Shown: positions 26,124-34,541 of the stretch, one piece after another
Position numbering within the stretch: position 1 is the stretch's first letter
Layout of the letters: every line of letters starts with the position of its first letter
Source of the DNA: Gammaproteobacteria bacterium
GTDB lineage: Bacteria; Pseudomonadota; Gammaproteobacteria; DSM-16500
Reading direction: 5' to 3'
NCBI GenBank assembly: GCA_013286085.1
Contig: JABDGK010000021.1
Coordinates: 1-34,541, forward strand
DNA: 34,541 nucleotides
Notes under the pieces: generated by a model
What the model was told of the DNA's origin: nothing
Seen by the model: the letters and a program-made list of their open reading frames with translations, nothing else
Databases searched by the model: none
Program-made: the position numbers and the translations under genes

Positions 26124-27050
26124 TTAACTTATTTTAAAACCAATATCATGCGGTTTACCATCACGTGTATCAGCCAGTTCAGAAACAGCTTGCCAATCAA
26201 CAAATGTCAGCGTGTTTCCAGCAGCACTTTGAATCGCACTCACGATGCCTTCGTAACCCGCGTAATATTCATTACTGTGTTCTTCGAGTGGCACATACGT
26301 TTCAAGAAACAAATTATTATCTTGCCAGCCCACTTTGCTTGGCATATCAACAATGGTTACCGCTGTGCCAGGCGTGACAGCAGGGAAAAAATCTTTGATG
26401 TCAGCTTCATGCATACGAATGCAACCAAAGCTCGCGCGACGACCCACGCTATCAGGGAAGATCGTGCTGTGAATTAAGTACGTTGGAATTTTTAAATAAA
26501 TTGCCATGGGACCCAGCGGATTATCAGGACCGGCGGGCATGACTTTCGGTAACACAACACCTTGTTCACGGTTGAATGCGCGAATATCTTCAGGTGGTAT
26601 CCAAGAAGGATTCTCGGCTTTTCTGACGACAGCTGTGCGCGTGAGTGGAATGGTTTTACCAACGCGACCAATACCGATGGGATAGGTTCTGACAGTGCCC
26701 GCAGCGGAGTAATAATACATACGCATTTCAGGTAAATTGATAACAATGCCATTGTGCGGCAGTGGCGGCAAAATATGCGCGCCAGGAATTTCCACTTGTG
26801 TCCCTGGTTGCAATTGTGCAGTCACGGCAATATCGGGATTCGCGGCTGCAATCGCGTTTAAGCCGATGTCATAATGTTGTGCGATAGTGATCAGTGTATC
26901 GCCCGCATCCGCCGTTACGGATGTTGGGGCACCGATAATCGCAGTGCTATTGTTGCTAGCAATCGAAAATGTTTCCGCACTGGCCTGTTGGCAAGTGGCA
27001 ATTAATAGCATGCTAACCACAGTGATGATGTGGATTGTATATTTTTTCAT
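26124..27050 (-). CDS. L,D-transpeptidase with LysM domain (YkuD family)
   Basis: 308 aa periplasmic enzyme. Signal peptide to about residue 26 (ASA), one LysM repeat at about 46-90 (AGDTLITIAQHYDIGLNAIAAANPD), then a YkuD catalytic domain from about 100. Catalytic Cys210 lies in RRASFGCIRM with His194 upstream in IHSTIF. The usual SHGC has Phe in place of His, a known type of variation but worth noting. ErfK/YbiS-like enzymes attach lipoprotein to, or make 3-3 cross-links in, peptidoglycan. 14 nt from the second transpeptidase gene on the same strand, so probably an operon. Confidence 0.92.
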   Translation of the reverse strand: MKKYTIHIITVVSMLLIATCQQASAETFSIASNNSTAIIGAPTSVTADAGDTLITIAQHYDIGLNAIAAANPDIAVTAQLQPGTQVEIPGAHILPPLPHNGIVINLPEMRMYYYSAAGTVRTYPIGIGRVGKTIPLTRTAVVRKAENPSWIPPEDIRAFNREQGVVLPKVMPAGPDNPLGPMAIYLKIPTYLIHSTIFPDSVGRRASFGCIRMHEADIKDFFPAVTPGTAVTIVDMPSKVGWQDNNLFLETYVPLEEHSNEYYAGYEGIVSAIQSAAGNTLTFVDWQAVSELADTRDGKPHDIGFKIS

Positions 27051-27064
27051 GGGTGTTTTTATCC

Positions 27065-27781
27065 TTAACCTGCTGCTAGAAACTGCGAGTGTCTCAGCCA
27101 GTTTCTATCCGGGTAGTATACCACGACCAGCGAATTATCTTTGATTGTATTAATCAACGGTCGAGCTGTGCTTGGGCTGACAGCAGGGCAACCCCAACTG
27201 CGTCCAATCTGTCCGCGCGTTAGAATAACATTGGGATCTGCATACCAAGCACCATGCACAACAATGCTGCGTCTATAGGCGTTATCGTTGATGCCTTGTT
27301 CTAATCCTATTAAGCGTAATGAGTAACCATTGCCACCGGTGTAAGGTGTTTGGGTGAGGAATACACCGATGCTGGATTTTAAACTGCCTGGTTCATTAGA
27401 AAAAGAGGTAGCCATCACATCACCACTATTTTTTCCGTGCGTGACCCATGTATTGAACAAAACTTTATCATTGCGCATATCGACTACCCATAAGCGGCGT
27501 TCGCTCGATGGTTTTGAGTAATCAATAATCGTCAGATAAGGATTGCCAACGATGCCTTTGTTATTGGCATTCAGATAGGCTAGCAAGCTTAACTTCAAAA
27601 CTTTCTGATCGATGTTATCAGCTTGTGTGTTAATTTCGTTCACTTCTTTAGCAACCCAATCTTGGGCATTGGCTGGAATTGTCGGCATAGGCGCAAATAG
27701 GGAAGAAAAGAATTCGGCTGGTCCCCAGCCCACTACGCTAAGTAGCGTAATGAAAAATAAAATATTTCGTAATTTTGTCAT
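27065..27781 (-). CDS. Murein L,D-transpeptidase catalytic-domain protein (YkuD_2 type)
   Basis: 238 aa, exported by an N-terminal hydrophobic segment (residues 6-20). Catalytic motifs: IVVHGAWY (His176) and GRSWGCPAV (Cys198), the pattern of the murein L,D-transpeptidase YkuD_2/YafK-like group. It is distinct from the LysM enzyme next to it. The frame is open to 27832, but the ATG at 27781 starts the signal sequence and has GAAGA upstream. The two genes together suggest a cell wall with several 3-3 cross-linking or tethering activities. Confidence 0.88.
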   Translation of the reverse strand: MTKLRNILFFITLLSVVGWGPAEFFSSLFAPMPTIPANAQDWVAKEVNEINTQADNIDQKVLKLSLLAYLNANNKGIVGNPYLTIIDYSKPSSERRLWVVDMRNDKVLFNTWVTHGKNSGDVMATSFSNEPGSLKSSIGVFLTQTPYTGGNGYSLRLIGLEQGINDNAYRRSIVVHGAWYADPNVILTRGQIGRSWGCPAVSPSTARPLINTIKDNSLVVVYYPDRNWLRHSQFLAAG

Positions 27782-27997
27782 TAATAGATCTTCATGTTTA
27801 TGGCTGTTAATAGGGAAAACTTGCTGCGCCATTATTAAACATATGGTGTTTAATTGTCAAATAGCAAGCTGTCATCCCATTTATTTCTTACCTTTTATAA
27901 AGTCTAGGTTAAAATACCCACAAAAAAGCAGAAACAGTTTGGGTCTAGATTGAACAAATGGTAAAATTCACATCAATTATGAGCTTGTGAGGCAGGT
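27782..27997. other. Divergent intergenic region between transpeptidase and ddl genes
   Basis: 216 bp, AT-rich, holding the promoters of both directions by position. No convincing paired -35/-10, repeat or hairpin was found by eye. Confidence 0.4.
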
Positions 27998-29167
27998 ATG
28001 GATAAAATAAGCAAAGAAGCGACACGTAAAATACGTGTTGGTGTCTTGTATGGCGGTCGTTCGAGTGAACATGAAGTATCACTGCGTTCGGCAACTAACG
28101 TTATACAAAATTTAGACAGATCTCGATTTGATATTGTGCCGATTGGTATTGATAAGCAAGGCGCTTGGTTTCTCGGGGATGATGTTGCCAAATTAGATCA
28201 GGCAGCCGTGCTACAGTTGGAACAAGATGCGAATAAAATGTTATTTGCCCCTGACTGTATCGGTAAACAACCAGCAATACGCCAAGCCAGCGACATGTTG
28301 TCGCACCTCAAAAATTCAGAACGCTTATTTGATGTGATTTTTCCTGTGATTCATGGACCACTTTGCGAAGATGGTACCGTGCAAGGTTTGCTAGAGTTAG
28401 CGGAAGTGCCGTATGTGGGTTGCGGTGTGTTGGCATCAGCAGTCGGCATGGATAAAGACGTGGCAAAGCGTTTGATAATACAAGCGGGCCTTGATGTGCC
28501 TGATTATGTTGTGATTAAACGCGGTCAGTGGGATAAGGCAGCTGCAGAATTTTGCGCGCATGTGGATGCCACATTCTCCTATCCTGTTTTTGTGAAGCCA
28601 GCCAATACAGGATCCAGTGTTGGCGTACACAAAGTGAAACAGCCGCACGATTTAGCGGCTGCTATTCAGAATGCATTTTTGTATGACACCAAAGTGTTAG
28701 TCGAGCAAGGTATCGATGCGATAGAAATAGAAGTGTCGGTATTAGAATCGCTCGACTATGGCGCTGATCCTATTGTCAGTATTCCTGGTGAAATTCGACC
28801 GCAGAATGGCCATGAATTTTATTCTTATGATTCGAAATATACGGATGAAGATGGTGCGGCGATTATTATTCCGGCGGATTTATCAGCGGATTTGCAGCAA
28901 AAAATTAAAACGGCAGTAAAAAGAATTTTTGCTACTTTAGAGTGCGAAGGGATGGCGCGCGTTGATTTATTTTTAGAAAGAGGTACGCATCGCATTTATT
29001 TCAATGAAATTAATTCTATTCCTGGTTTTACGCAAATCAGCATGTACCCAAAACTGATGATGGCATCCGGGATGAGTTATACCAACTTACTAACTCATTT
29101 GATCGAGTTAGCAATCAATCGACACACAAGGAAAAGTGAGCTCAGCCGCGAATATGTTGCTGAGTAG
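27998..29167 (+). CDS. ddl: D-alanine--D-alanine ligase
   Basis: 389 aa ATP-grasp enzyme making D-Ala-D-Ala for the peptidoglycan stem. N-terminal [19 protein letters not shown], central [17 protein letters not shown], and C-terminal metal site MARVDLFLE ... [19 protein letters not shown] are all present. Size and inserts fit the DdlA-like long form (E. coli DdlA 364). GAGG precedes the ATG. Stands outside any division/cell wall cluster but is divergent from two L,D-transpeptidases, which act on the same stems. Confidence 0.95.
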   Translation: MDKISKEATRKIRVGVLYGGRSSEHEVSLRSATNVIQNLDRSRFDIVPIGIDKQGAWFLGDDVAKLDQAAVLQLEQDANKMLFAPDCIGKQPAIRQASDMLSHLKNSERLFDVIFPVIHGPLCEDGTVQGLLELAEVPYVGCGVLASAVGMDKDVAKRLIIQAGLDVPDYVVIKRGQWDKAAAEFCAHVDATFSYPVFVKPANTGSSVGVHKVKQPHDLAAAIQNAFLYDTKVLVEQGIDAIEIEVSVLESLDYGADPIVSIPGEIRPQNGHEFYSYDSKYTDEDGAAIIIPADLSADLQQKIKTAVKRIFATLECEGMARVDLFLERGTHRIYFNEINSIPGFTQISMYPKLMMASGMSYTNLLTHLIELAINRHTRKSELSREYVAE

Positions 29168-29199
29168 TCGCGTTACGCATCCATCCGCAGGATAGATTT

Positions 29200-30654
29200 A
29201 TGCTGCGGATTTTGTTTTTTACCATGCTTGTTTGTGCTACCGGCTTTGTTCATGCCGACGTATTACCGTTAGCGGCTGAGAAACCATTAACACTGTCATT
29301 GAACGAAGCAATTCTATTGGCTGTACGTGAAAATCCCAACGTGCAACAATCACAGTTAAATGATGTCATGCAAAAATTTGCTTTGCATGTGCAAGAGTGG
29401 CAATTTCAACCGCATTATGCATTTACAGCGTCACGAACGATTGCCAGTTCAACACGTGAAAAAATCAGTGAAACGTCGCATCAAACTTATGTTCAGCCAT
29501 CCACATCGTTATTAACATCTGTCGGTACCCAATTTACGGTAACGTCGATTAATAATATTTCCAACCACTATAATCCTGGGCTGTCATTGCAAGTGATGCA
29601 ACCCTTGATGCGTGGATTTGGCCGTCCTATTGTGGAAGCGGCGCTTTATAATGCGCGCGACAGTGAAACCATCAGTCATTTAAATATTGAAGGTACTTTA
29701 CGTACAACCGTCACCAGTGTGATAAATGCTTATTTAGATGTTATATCGGCTCAGCATACTGTCGAGAATGATCAGAAATCAGTAGAGCGTGCAGAAAAGT
29801 CTGTGCAACAAACAGCAATATTCATCAAGGCTGGGCATAAAGCCGGGAATGAATTGGTGACAGTTCAAGCGGATGTCGCGAATGCAGAAACTGCATTAGA
29901 AAATGATAAAAATAATTTAGACCAGATGCGTTATGCCTTGTTGCAAGCCATTGGTATCGATCCCAGTACGCCCGTGACATTTACGAATTTAGATGTGCAG
30001 AGTCTGACGCAGAAATATCATATTCCAACGTTGGTGGATGCTGAGGGTATGATTTTACAACATGATATTCAATATCAAACAGACCAAATTACCTATGAAG
30101 GTGCCACTAAGCGTGCCTTGGTCACCGCAGAAGATAATACGCGTTGGCAACTCAATCTCACGGTAAAAACGGGTGTGGGCCAAGGTGCTGGTGGTGGTCC
30201 GGATGCCGGTTTGAATAGTTTATTTAATAATATTAATCGCACGAATAGCGCGGAATTAACGTTAGAAGTTCCGATTGATGATCAAGTAGCAAAAGAAGCC
30301 GTAGTCAATGCAAAAGTGGCCATCCGTGAAGCCGCATTAGCATTAAAGCAAGAGAAATGGATGAAACAAACCAACGCCATTAATGGTTGGAATACGATTG
30401 GCAGTGCGGAGCGTGCGCTGAATTTTGCTGAAAATGGGGCGCGTTTACAGCATGAAACGTATGAAATTTCCTATAAAAAATATATTTATGGGTTGATTGA
30501 TAGTACAGCGCTACAGTCTGTGCAAGTGCAGCTTGTTGCAGCGGATCAGGCGTTAGTGAGTGCGCGCATCAATTATTTAAAAGCGTTAGTAAATTTAGAT
30601 TTGCTAATTGGCACAACATTAAATACATGGAAAGTTGCTGTGAGGTATTCGTAA
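29200..30654 (+). CDS. TolC-family outer-membrane efflux channel
   Basis: 484 aa. Signal peptide MLRILFFTMLVCATGFVHA, then two OEP repeats: LSLNEAILLAVRENPNVQQSQ near 32-52, and a second half after about 265 with long helices (AKVAIREAALALKQEKW). Trimeric channel of a tripartite exporter, linking the periplasmic adaptor to the outside. AGGA ribosome site. Only one nucleotide separates it from the adaptor gene, so it is part of one operon with the next three genes. Substrate unknown. Confidence 0.9.
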   Translation: MLRILFFTMLVCATGFVHADVLPLAAEKPLTLSLNEAILLAVRENPNVQQSQLNDVMQKFALHVQEWQFQPHYAFTASRTIASSTREKISETSHQTYVQPSTSLLTSVGTQFTVTSINNISNHYNPGLSLQVMQPLMRGFGRPIVEAALYNARDSETISHLNIEGTLRTTVTSVINAYLDVISAQHTVENDQKSVERAEKSVQQTAIFIKAGHKAGNELVTVQADVANAETALENDKNNLDQMRYALLQAIGIDPSTPVTFTNLDVQSLTQKYHIPTLVDAEGMILQHDIQYQTDQITYEGATKRALVTAEDNTRWQLNLTVKTGVGQGAGGGPDAGLNSLFNNINRTNSAELTLEVPIDDQVAKEAVVNAKVAIREAALALKQEKWMKQTNAINGWNTIGSAERALNFAENGARLQHETYEISYKKYIYGLIDSTALQSVQVQLVAADQALVSARINYLKALVNLDLLIGTTLNTWKVAVRYS

Positions 30655-30655
30655 T

Positions 30656-31852
30656 ATGCAGAATTATTTAATTAGGTTACAGCAAATTTTTTGGTGGCTG
30701 AAAAGCAATCCCAAGACTGTTTTTATTTTAATTATTATCGTGATTGGGTTAACGCGTTGTCATCATTCCAGCGCAGAAGCGCCGGGGCACACGCGTGTAA
30801 TGACTGTTGAGTCGCACACAATTTCGAACAGTTTATTTTATTCTGGCACGATCCAACCATTGCGAGCTGTTGCGGTATTGAGTCCAACCGATGGTGTTAT
30901 TGAGGAAATGCCATTTCACTATGGCGATGTTGTGACAGCAGGGGAGTTGTTATTTACCATTAACTCCGAGAAATTTCAAACAGAATACAAAAATGCGCTG
31001 ATTCAATACGTGAAAGCGCGTAGTGATTTGAGTGCTGGCAAGAACCAGTTAGTGCAAGGCGAATTTTTACATACCAATAAATTAATTTCAGATGATGAAT
31101 TTAAGCTGCGACAAACGAATTTTTATAATTCGCAATTGGCGTTTGTGCAAGCGAAGGATGCATTGGCGAAAATGCTAAATCAATTGAACATTAACAATGT
31201 CAATTTGTTTGATTTAAGTATTGATGATATCGAAAAAATTAATGCCGCTTTGCACATGCAAGGTGATGAACAGCGCTTAAAGATGAGTGCGCCGTCTGCA
31301 GGTGTTGCCTTGTTGCCGGTAAAGATGGAAGGCGGTGCTGACAAAAAGCTTGGCAAAGGCGAGCAAGTGAAGCAGGGCGATGTGTTGGCGCTCATTGGTG
31401 ATGGTCAAGGCGTGAGTGTGCATATTAATGTGAATGAGTATGACATCAATCAAATTAAAATAGGTCAGCATGTTAAGATTTCAGGCGCTGCTTTTCCGGA
31501 TTATGTGTTATCCGGTGTGGTTTCTGGTGTCGATCATCAAGCACAAGCGAATCAAAGCGGCATGCCCAATTTTTCTGCGGAAGTGGTAGTTGCCAAGTTG
31601 ACACCAGAGCAACAAAAAGCAATTTACATGGGAATGAGTGCCAAAGTTGAAATTGATGTGGAAGAGCCCGTGCAAATAGCAGTGCCGATCGCCGCTGTGA
31701 CTGAAAAAAATGGTAATGCGTATGTGCAATTGCAAGATGCGAAGACGGGTAAGCTGCATGAAGTGTTAGTGCATACAGGAAAAACTACAGCCGACTCAGT
31801 AGTCATCGTGGATGGCTTGCAGGCGGGAGATAAAATTGTCAGCGTTAATTAG
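30656..31852 (+). CDS. Periplasmic adaptor (membrane fusion protein), MacA/HlyD-like
   Basis: 398 aa with an N-terminal membrane anchor (TVFILIIIVIGL at about 21-32). Then a biotinyl-lipoyl half (VLSPTDGVIEEMPFHYGDVVTAGELLFTI), a helical hairpin (about 110-185), the second lipoyl half (KMSAPSAGVALLPV), and beta-barrel and proximal domains (VHINVNEYDINQIKIGQHVKIS). Connects the ABC permease to TolC. The ATG at 30656 has GAGG 10 nt ahead. The ATPase gene overlaps its 3' end. MacA-like by context; RND adaptors are the alternative. Confidence 0.9.
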   Translation: MQNYLIRLQQIFWWLKSNPKTVFILIIIVIGLTRCHHSSAEAPGHTRVMTVESHTISNSLFYSGTIQPLRAVAVLSPTDGVIEEMPFHYGDVVTAGELLFTINSEKFQTEYKNALIQYVKARSDLSAGKNQLVQGEFLHTNKLISDDEFKLRQTNFYNSQLAFVQAKDALAKMLNQLNINNVNLFDLSIDDIEKINAALHMQGDEQRLKMSAPSAGVALLPVKMEGGADKKLGKGEQVKQGDVLALIGDGQGVSVHINVNEYDINQIKIGQHVKISGAAFPDYVLSGVVSGVDHQAQANQSGMPNFSAEVVVAKLTPEQQKAIYMGMSAKVEIDVEEPVQIAVPIAAVTEKNGNAYVQLQDAKTGKLHEVLVHTGKTTADSVVIVDGLQAGDKIVSVN

Positions 31853-32507
31853 CCTTGAGAATATTACCAAAACCTATGTGACTGGCGAGAGCGAGTTTCA
31901 TGCGCTGAAGGGTGTTGATTTTCAACTGCAGTCAGGCGAAATGGTTGCTATCATGGGTTCTTCTGGCTCTGGAAAATCCACCCTCATGAATATCATGGGT
32001 TTCCTCGATCATTGTACAACGGGGCGGTATTGTTTTTCGGGCCGCGATGTGTCGCGATTAAAAGACGATGAGTTAGCAGCTATTCGTAATCAGAAAGTAG
32101 GCTTTGTTTTTCAATCTTTCTTTTTACTGCCACGATTGAATGCGCTGCAAAATGTCATGTTGCCATTGTTTTATCGCGGTGAAGAAGAGTCTTCTGCGAA
32201 ATTAAAAGCGTTAAACATATTAGAAAAAGTAGGTGTGCGTGATTTTATTACGCATAAACCGAATCAATTGTCAGGCGGCCAACAACAGCGCGTGGCGATT
32301 GCGCGTGCGTTAGTCGGTAATCCAGAAGTGATTTTTGCCGATGAACCAACAGGTTCGCTGGATTCAAAAACCAGTCACGATGTGATGCAATTATTGATTG
32401 ATTTAAATCAGCAAGAACAACGGACGATAGTAATTATTACCCATGATAAGGAAATCAGCTTCATGTGCCCACGCGTGGTGACGATGAAGGATGGGTGTGT
32501 GGCGTGA
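31836..32507 (+). CDS. ABC transporter ATPase, MacB/LolD type
   Basis: 223 aa from the TTG at 31836, chosen because GGGAGA lies about 7 nt ahead; an in-frame ATG at 31812 lacks a ribosome site. Walker [11 protein letters not shown]-loop VFQSFF, signature [15 protein letters not shown], Walker [10 protein letters not shown] and the H-loop THD are intact. MacB/LolD/FtsE class. It overlaps the adaptor gene by 17 nt, so it is translationally coupled. In E. coli MacB this domain is fused to the permease; here it is a separate polypeptide. Confidence 0.92.
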   Translation: MSALISLENITKTYVTGESEFHALKGVDFQLQSGEMVAIMGSSGSGKSTLMNIMGFLDHCTTGRYCFSGRDVSRLKDDELAAIRNQKVGFVFQSFFLLPRLNALQNVMLPLFYRGEEESSAKLKALNILEKVGVRDFITHKPNQLSGGQQQRVAIARALVGNPEVIFADEPTGSLDSKTSHDVMQLLIDLNQQEQRTIVIITHDKEISFMCPRVVTMKDGCVA

Positions 32508-32519
32508 AATAAATTAATT

Positions 32520-32549
32520 CTCCCTTCTCCCGCGTGCGGGAGAAGGGAG
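32520..32549. repeat. Perfect 14-bp hairpin between ABC ATPase and permease genes
   Basis: CTCCCTTCTCCCGC and GCGGGAGAAGGGAG are exact inverted copies with a 2-nt spacer. There is no T tract. It resembles the CCCTTCTCCCGC-type intergenic repeats common in proteobacteria. In an operon it may protect the upstream mRNA from 3' decay or reduce permease expression. Confidence 0.75.
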
Positions 32550-32572
32550 GGGATGTAAATGATAGTGAGGAC

Positions 32573-33775
32573 ATGTTTTTGAAATTAACTGCTCACATAA
32601 AAGAAGCATTATTAAATCTTTCTTCATCCAAGTTAAGATCTGCTTTGGCGTTGTTAGGGATTTTAGTGGGTACTGCTTCTGTGGTGGCAATGGTATCCGG
32701 TGGTCAGTTAGCCACAAACGAAGCATTAAAACAATTTAAAACGCTAGGCACGGATTTGTTAGCTGTTTCAATCAATGATGTCCCTAATGATGATCAGACA
32801 TCGCATTCAGAAGAAAGTTTGACGTTGCAGCAGGTCATGGCTGTGACGCAGACAGAAGGACAAATTCGTGATGTCGCACCTTACACGCAGTTATATAACC
32901 CAATTCAATATAATGGCCATACATTAAATGGTGCTGTGTTAGGCGTGACAGAAAATTTTGCTAAGATTGTGCATGTGAATGTGGTGCGCGGGCGATTTAT
33001 TTCATCCTTAGATCGATATTCACCATTTTGTGTGGTTGGGCATCAGCTTTATGAACAAATGAAGGCAATCTCATTTGTGGATCCGCTTGGGAAACAAATT
33101 CAAGTTGGCAGTGATTTTTTTACGATTGTGGGTGTGGCCGATGCGTGGCCTGACAATAGTTTTGTGTATGCCAATATTGATAGTGCCATTTTAGTGCCGA
33201 TTCTAGCATCCACGGCACTCAGTAAGTATGCTGAAATTAATAATTTTATCGTGCAATTGGTGCCGAATGCTAATATTGACATGATTACCCATCATCTGCA
33301 GCAAGCTGTGCAGCACTATGTTCCCAATAAACGATTATATGTGCGTAGCGCTAAAGAATTGATTACGAGCATGGGTAAGCAAAGCAAAATTCTCACCGTG
33401 TTTCTTGGCTTAATCGGCAGTATTTCGCTGATTGTGGGCGGCATTGGTGTCATGAATATTATGTTGGTCTCCGTTGTTGAGCGACGGCGTGAAATTGGTA
33501 TTCGATTAGCAGTCGGTGCACGGCGAGTGGATATTCGGTCGTTATTTTTAATTGAAGCGGTGATGTTGTCATTAGTGGGCGGTATTTCCGGTGTGGTGGT
33601 TGGCATCGTCATCGAATATATTATTGCATTCCTGTGGCATTGGGAATTTATGTGGTTTTTTTGGCCGCCTGTAATTGGTTTCTCAGTATCGGTTGCGATT
33701 GGCATATTTTTTGGTTTTTATCCCGCGCATCAAGCATCACAGCTTGATCCTATTGAAGCGTTGCGATCGGATTAA
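32573..33775 (+). CDS. ABC transporter permease, MacB/FtsX type
   Basis: 400 aa. One helix near the N-terminus (SALALLGILVGTASVVAMVSGG), a periplasmic core of about 230 residues (MacB_PCD), then three helices in the C-terminal FtsX domain. GGIGVMNIMLVSVVERRREIGIRLAVGARR and the terminal PAHQASQLDPIEALR are diagnostic of MacB. The ATG at 32573 follows GTGAGG closely; a GTG at 32534 lies within the hairpin and is less likely. With the three upstream genes it makes a complete MacAB-TolC type exporter, typically for peptides, siderophores, lipids or toxins. Convergent with msrA, 4 nt apart. Confidence 0.9.
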   Translation: MFLKLTAHIKEALLNLSSSKLRSALALLGILVGTASVVAMVSGGQLATNEALKQFKTLGTDLLAVSINDVPNDDQTSHSEESLTLQQVMAVTQTEGQIRDVAPYTQLYNPIQYNGHTLNGAVLGVTENFAKIVHVNVVRGRFISSLDRYSPFCVVGHQLYEQMKAISFVDPLGKQIQVGSDFFTIVGVADAWPDNSFVYANIDSAILVPILASTALSKYAEINNFIVQLVPNANIDMITHHLQQAVQHYVPNKRLYVRSAKELITSMGKQSKILTVFLGLIGSISLIVGGIGVMNIMLVSVVERRREIGIRLAVGARRVDIRSLFLIEAVMLSLVGGISGVVVGIVIEYIIAFLWHWEFMWFFWPPVIGFSVSVAIGIFFGFYPAHQASQLDPIEALRSD

Positions 33776-33779
33776 AATT

Positions 33780-34262
33780 CTATTCGTCTCTTTTGATTCC
33801 ACAATGATTAATCCCTTGTTTTTCTAAATACCGCTGATGATATTCTTCCGCAGGATAAAAAACCGTTGCAGGTACAATTTGCGTCAATACAGGCGTGTGA
33901 TGTTTCCTCGATAATTCCAACGCTTCTGTGGCATCCAATGCCGCCGCCATCTGCGTCGCATCATGATAAAAAATCGCAGAACGATATTGTGTGCCCGTAT
34001 CAGGACCTTGTCTGTTTAATGTCGTCGGATTGTGATTCGCAAAGAAAATAGCGAGCAATTCTTTGTAAGTTACTTTCATAGGATCAAATTCAATCTCAAT
34101 GGCTTCCGCATGGCCAGTTCTATCTGAGCAGACTTGTTCATAAGTCGGATTCTCAACGCCGCCACCCGTGTAGCCGACACGAGTTGCTGTGACACCATCG
34201 ACTTGTCGGAATAAAGATTCCACTCCCCAAAAACACCCCGCTGCAAATGTTGCTTTTGCCAT
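33780..34262 (-). CDS. msrA: Peptide methionine sulfoxide reductase MsrA
   Basis: 160 aa. Reduces Met-S-sulfoxide in proteins, repairing oxidative damage. Catalytic GCFWG with Cys10, then [34 protein letters not shown], and [11 protein letters not shown]-terminal Cys154 (NHCG) can act as the resolving Cys. Short MsrA type without MsrB fusion or signal peptide. The AAGGA ribosome site overlaps the stop region of the upstream gene (DUF488), so they are likely co-transcribed. Confidence 0.96.
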   Translation of the reverse strand: MAKATFAAGCFWGVESLFRQVDGVTATRVGYTGGGVENPTYEQVCSDRTGHAEAIEIEFDPMKVTYKELLAIFFANHNPTTLNRQGPDTGTQYRSAIFYHDATQMAAALDATEALELSRKHHTPVLTQIVPATVFYPAEEYHQRYLEKQGINHCGIKRDE

Positions 34263-34271
34263 GACGATTCC

Positions 34272-34541
34272 TTAATGAATAAGTTTTAAAAGTTGAAATT
34301 GCAATTGCACACATAGCGCAATCGCATGATTGGTTTCACGATTAGTGCTGCTATAAATGAGCGATACAGTGTGTTTATGCGCTTTAGCAAGAATGGTGTT
34401 GAGTAAATCGTATTTGTTTTCTAATTCTTTGGCATAACGTTTTTGAAATTCACGCCAGCGACTTTCGTTACGATTAAACCAAGCCAGCAAGGCTTCACTG
34501 GGGGCAATATCTTGTAGCCATAAATCAATGCGAGCTTCTTT
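34272..34541 (-). CDS. DUF488 (YeaO-like) protein, truncated by the window edge
   Basis: The last 89 residues of a gene whose start lies beyond the window. The frame is open to the last base. The visible part, KEARIDLWLQDIAPSEALLAWF, then ESRWREFQKRYAKELE, and TVSLIYSS..E.NHAIAL, matches the C-terminal half of DUF488/YeaO proteins (usual length about 115-120 aa). Biochemical role of the family is not established. 9 nt upstream of msrA. Confidence 0.8.
   Translation of the reverse strand, partial: KEARIDLWLQDIAPSEALLAWFNRNESRWREFQKRYAKELENKYDLLNTILAKAHKHTVSLIYSSTNRETNHAIALCVQLQFQLLKLIH

Noticed and set aside
1-34541. CRISPR arrays, tRNA or rRNA genes
   Set aside because: No regularly spaced direct repeats, tRNA-like cloverleaf with a T-loop motif, or rRNA sequence was recognised on either strand by eye.

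Overview
The window reads as a chromosomal segment of a moderately AT-rich gammaproteobacterium. The gene complement fits Legionellales (the Coxiella/Legionella/Berkiella/Aquicella side): nucleoside salvage joined to central carbon metabolism, an intracellular-parasite type MFS carrier, paired L,D-transpeptidases, a very large low-complexity protein of effector type, and families of short palindromic repeats. The taxonomic call is an inference from gene content, not from a marker gene. No rRNA, tRNA, CRISPR array or intact transposase gene was seen.

Layout. 71-1126: GMP reductase. 1347-3306: three tandem outer-membrane beta-barrel genes. 3322-3417: a 96-bp MITE-like element. 3436-5187: carboxylesterase (-), lone type IV pilin-like gene (+), small secreted Cys protein (-). 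5376-7288 (-): metK and a polyprenol-phosphate mannose synthase. 7443-11531 (+): two tandem large membrane proteins, each ending in a PAN/Apple-like Cys module. 11707-21196 (+): tkt, gap, DUF47/pit phosphate uptake, purine nucleoside phosphorylase, deoC, MFS carrier, deoB. 21207-21450: a nested stack of three palindromic repeats. 21453-26074: a divergent pair, a 1253-aa repeat- and proline-rich protein (-) and a 182-aa protein (+), both unrecognised. 26124-27781 (-): two L,D-transpeptidases. 27998-29167 (+): D-Ala-D-Ala ligase. 29200-33775 (+): TolC / MacA-like adaptor / ABC ATPase / ABC permease tripartite exporter. 33780-34541 (-): msrA and a DUF488 gene cut by the window end.

How the genes work together. 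The 11.7-21.2 kb block reads as one route: nucleosides enter (MFS), are split with phosphate (PNP, fed by Pit), the sugar phosphates are isomerised (DeoB) and cleaved (DeoC), and the products pass to transketolase and GAPDH. At 6.5-11.5 kb a lipid-linked mannose synthase lies divergent from twin GT-C-like membrane proteins, suggesting extracytoplasmic glycosylation. At 26-29 kb, Ddl and two L,D-transpeptidases form a peptidoglycan cluster.

The clearest directly visible novelty is the repeat biology. A 209-bp element with IS10-like ends interrupts another repeat and is flanked by an exact 9-bp target duplication; it in turn contains a third palindromic family. Related copies of all three families lie elsewhere in the window.
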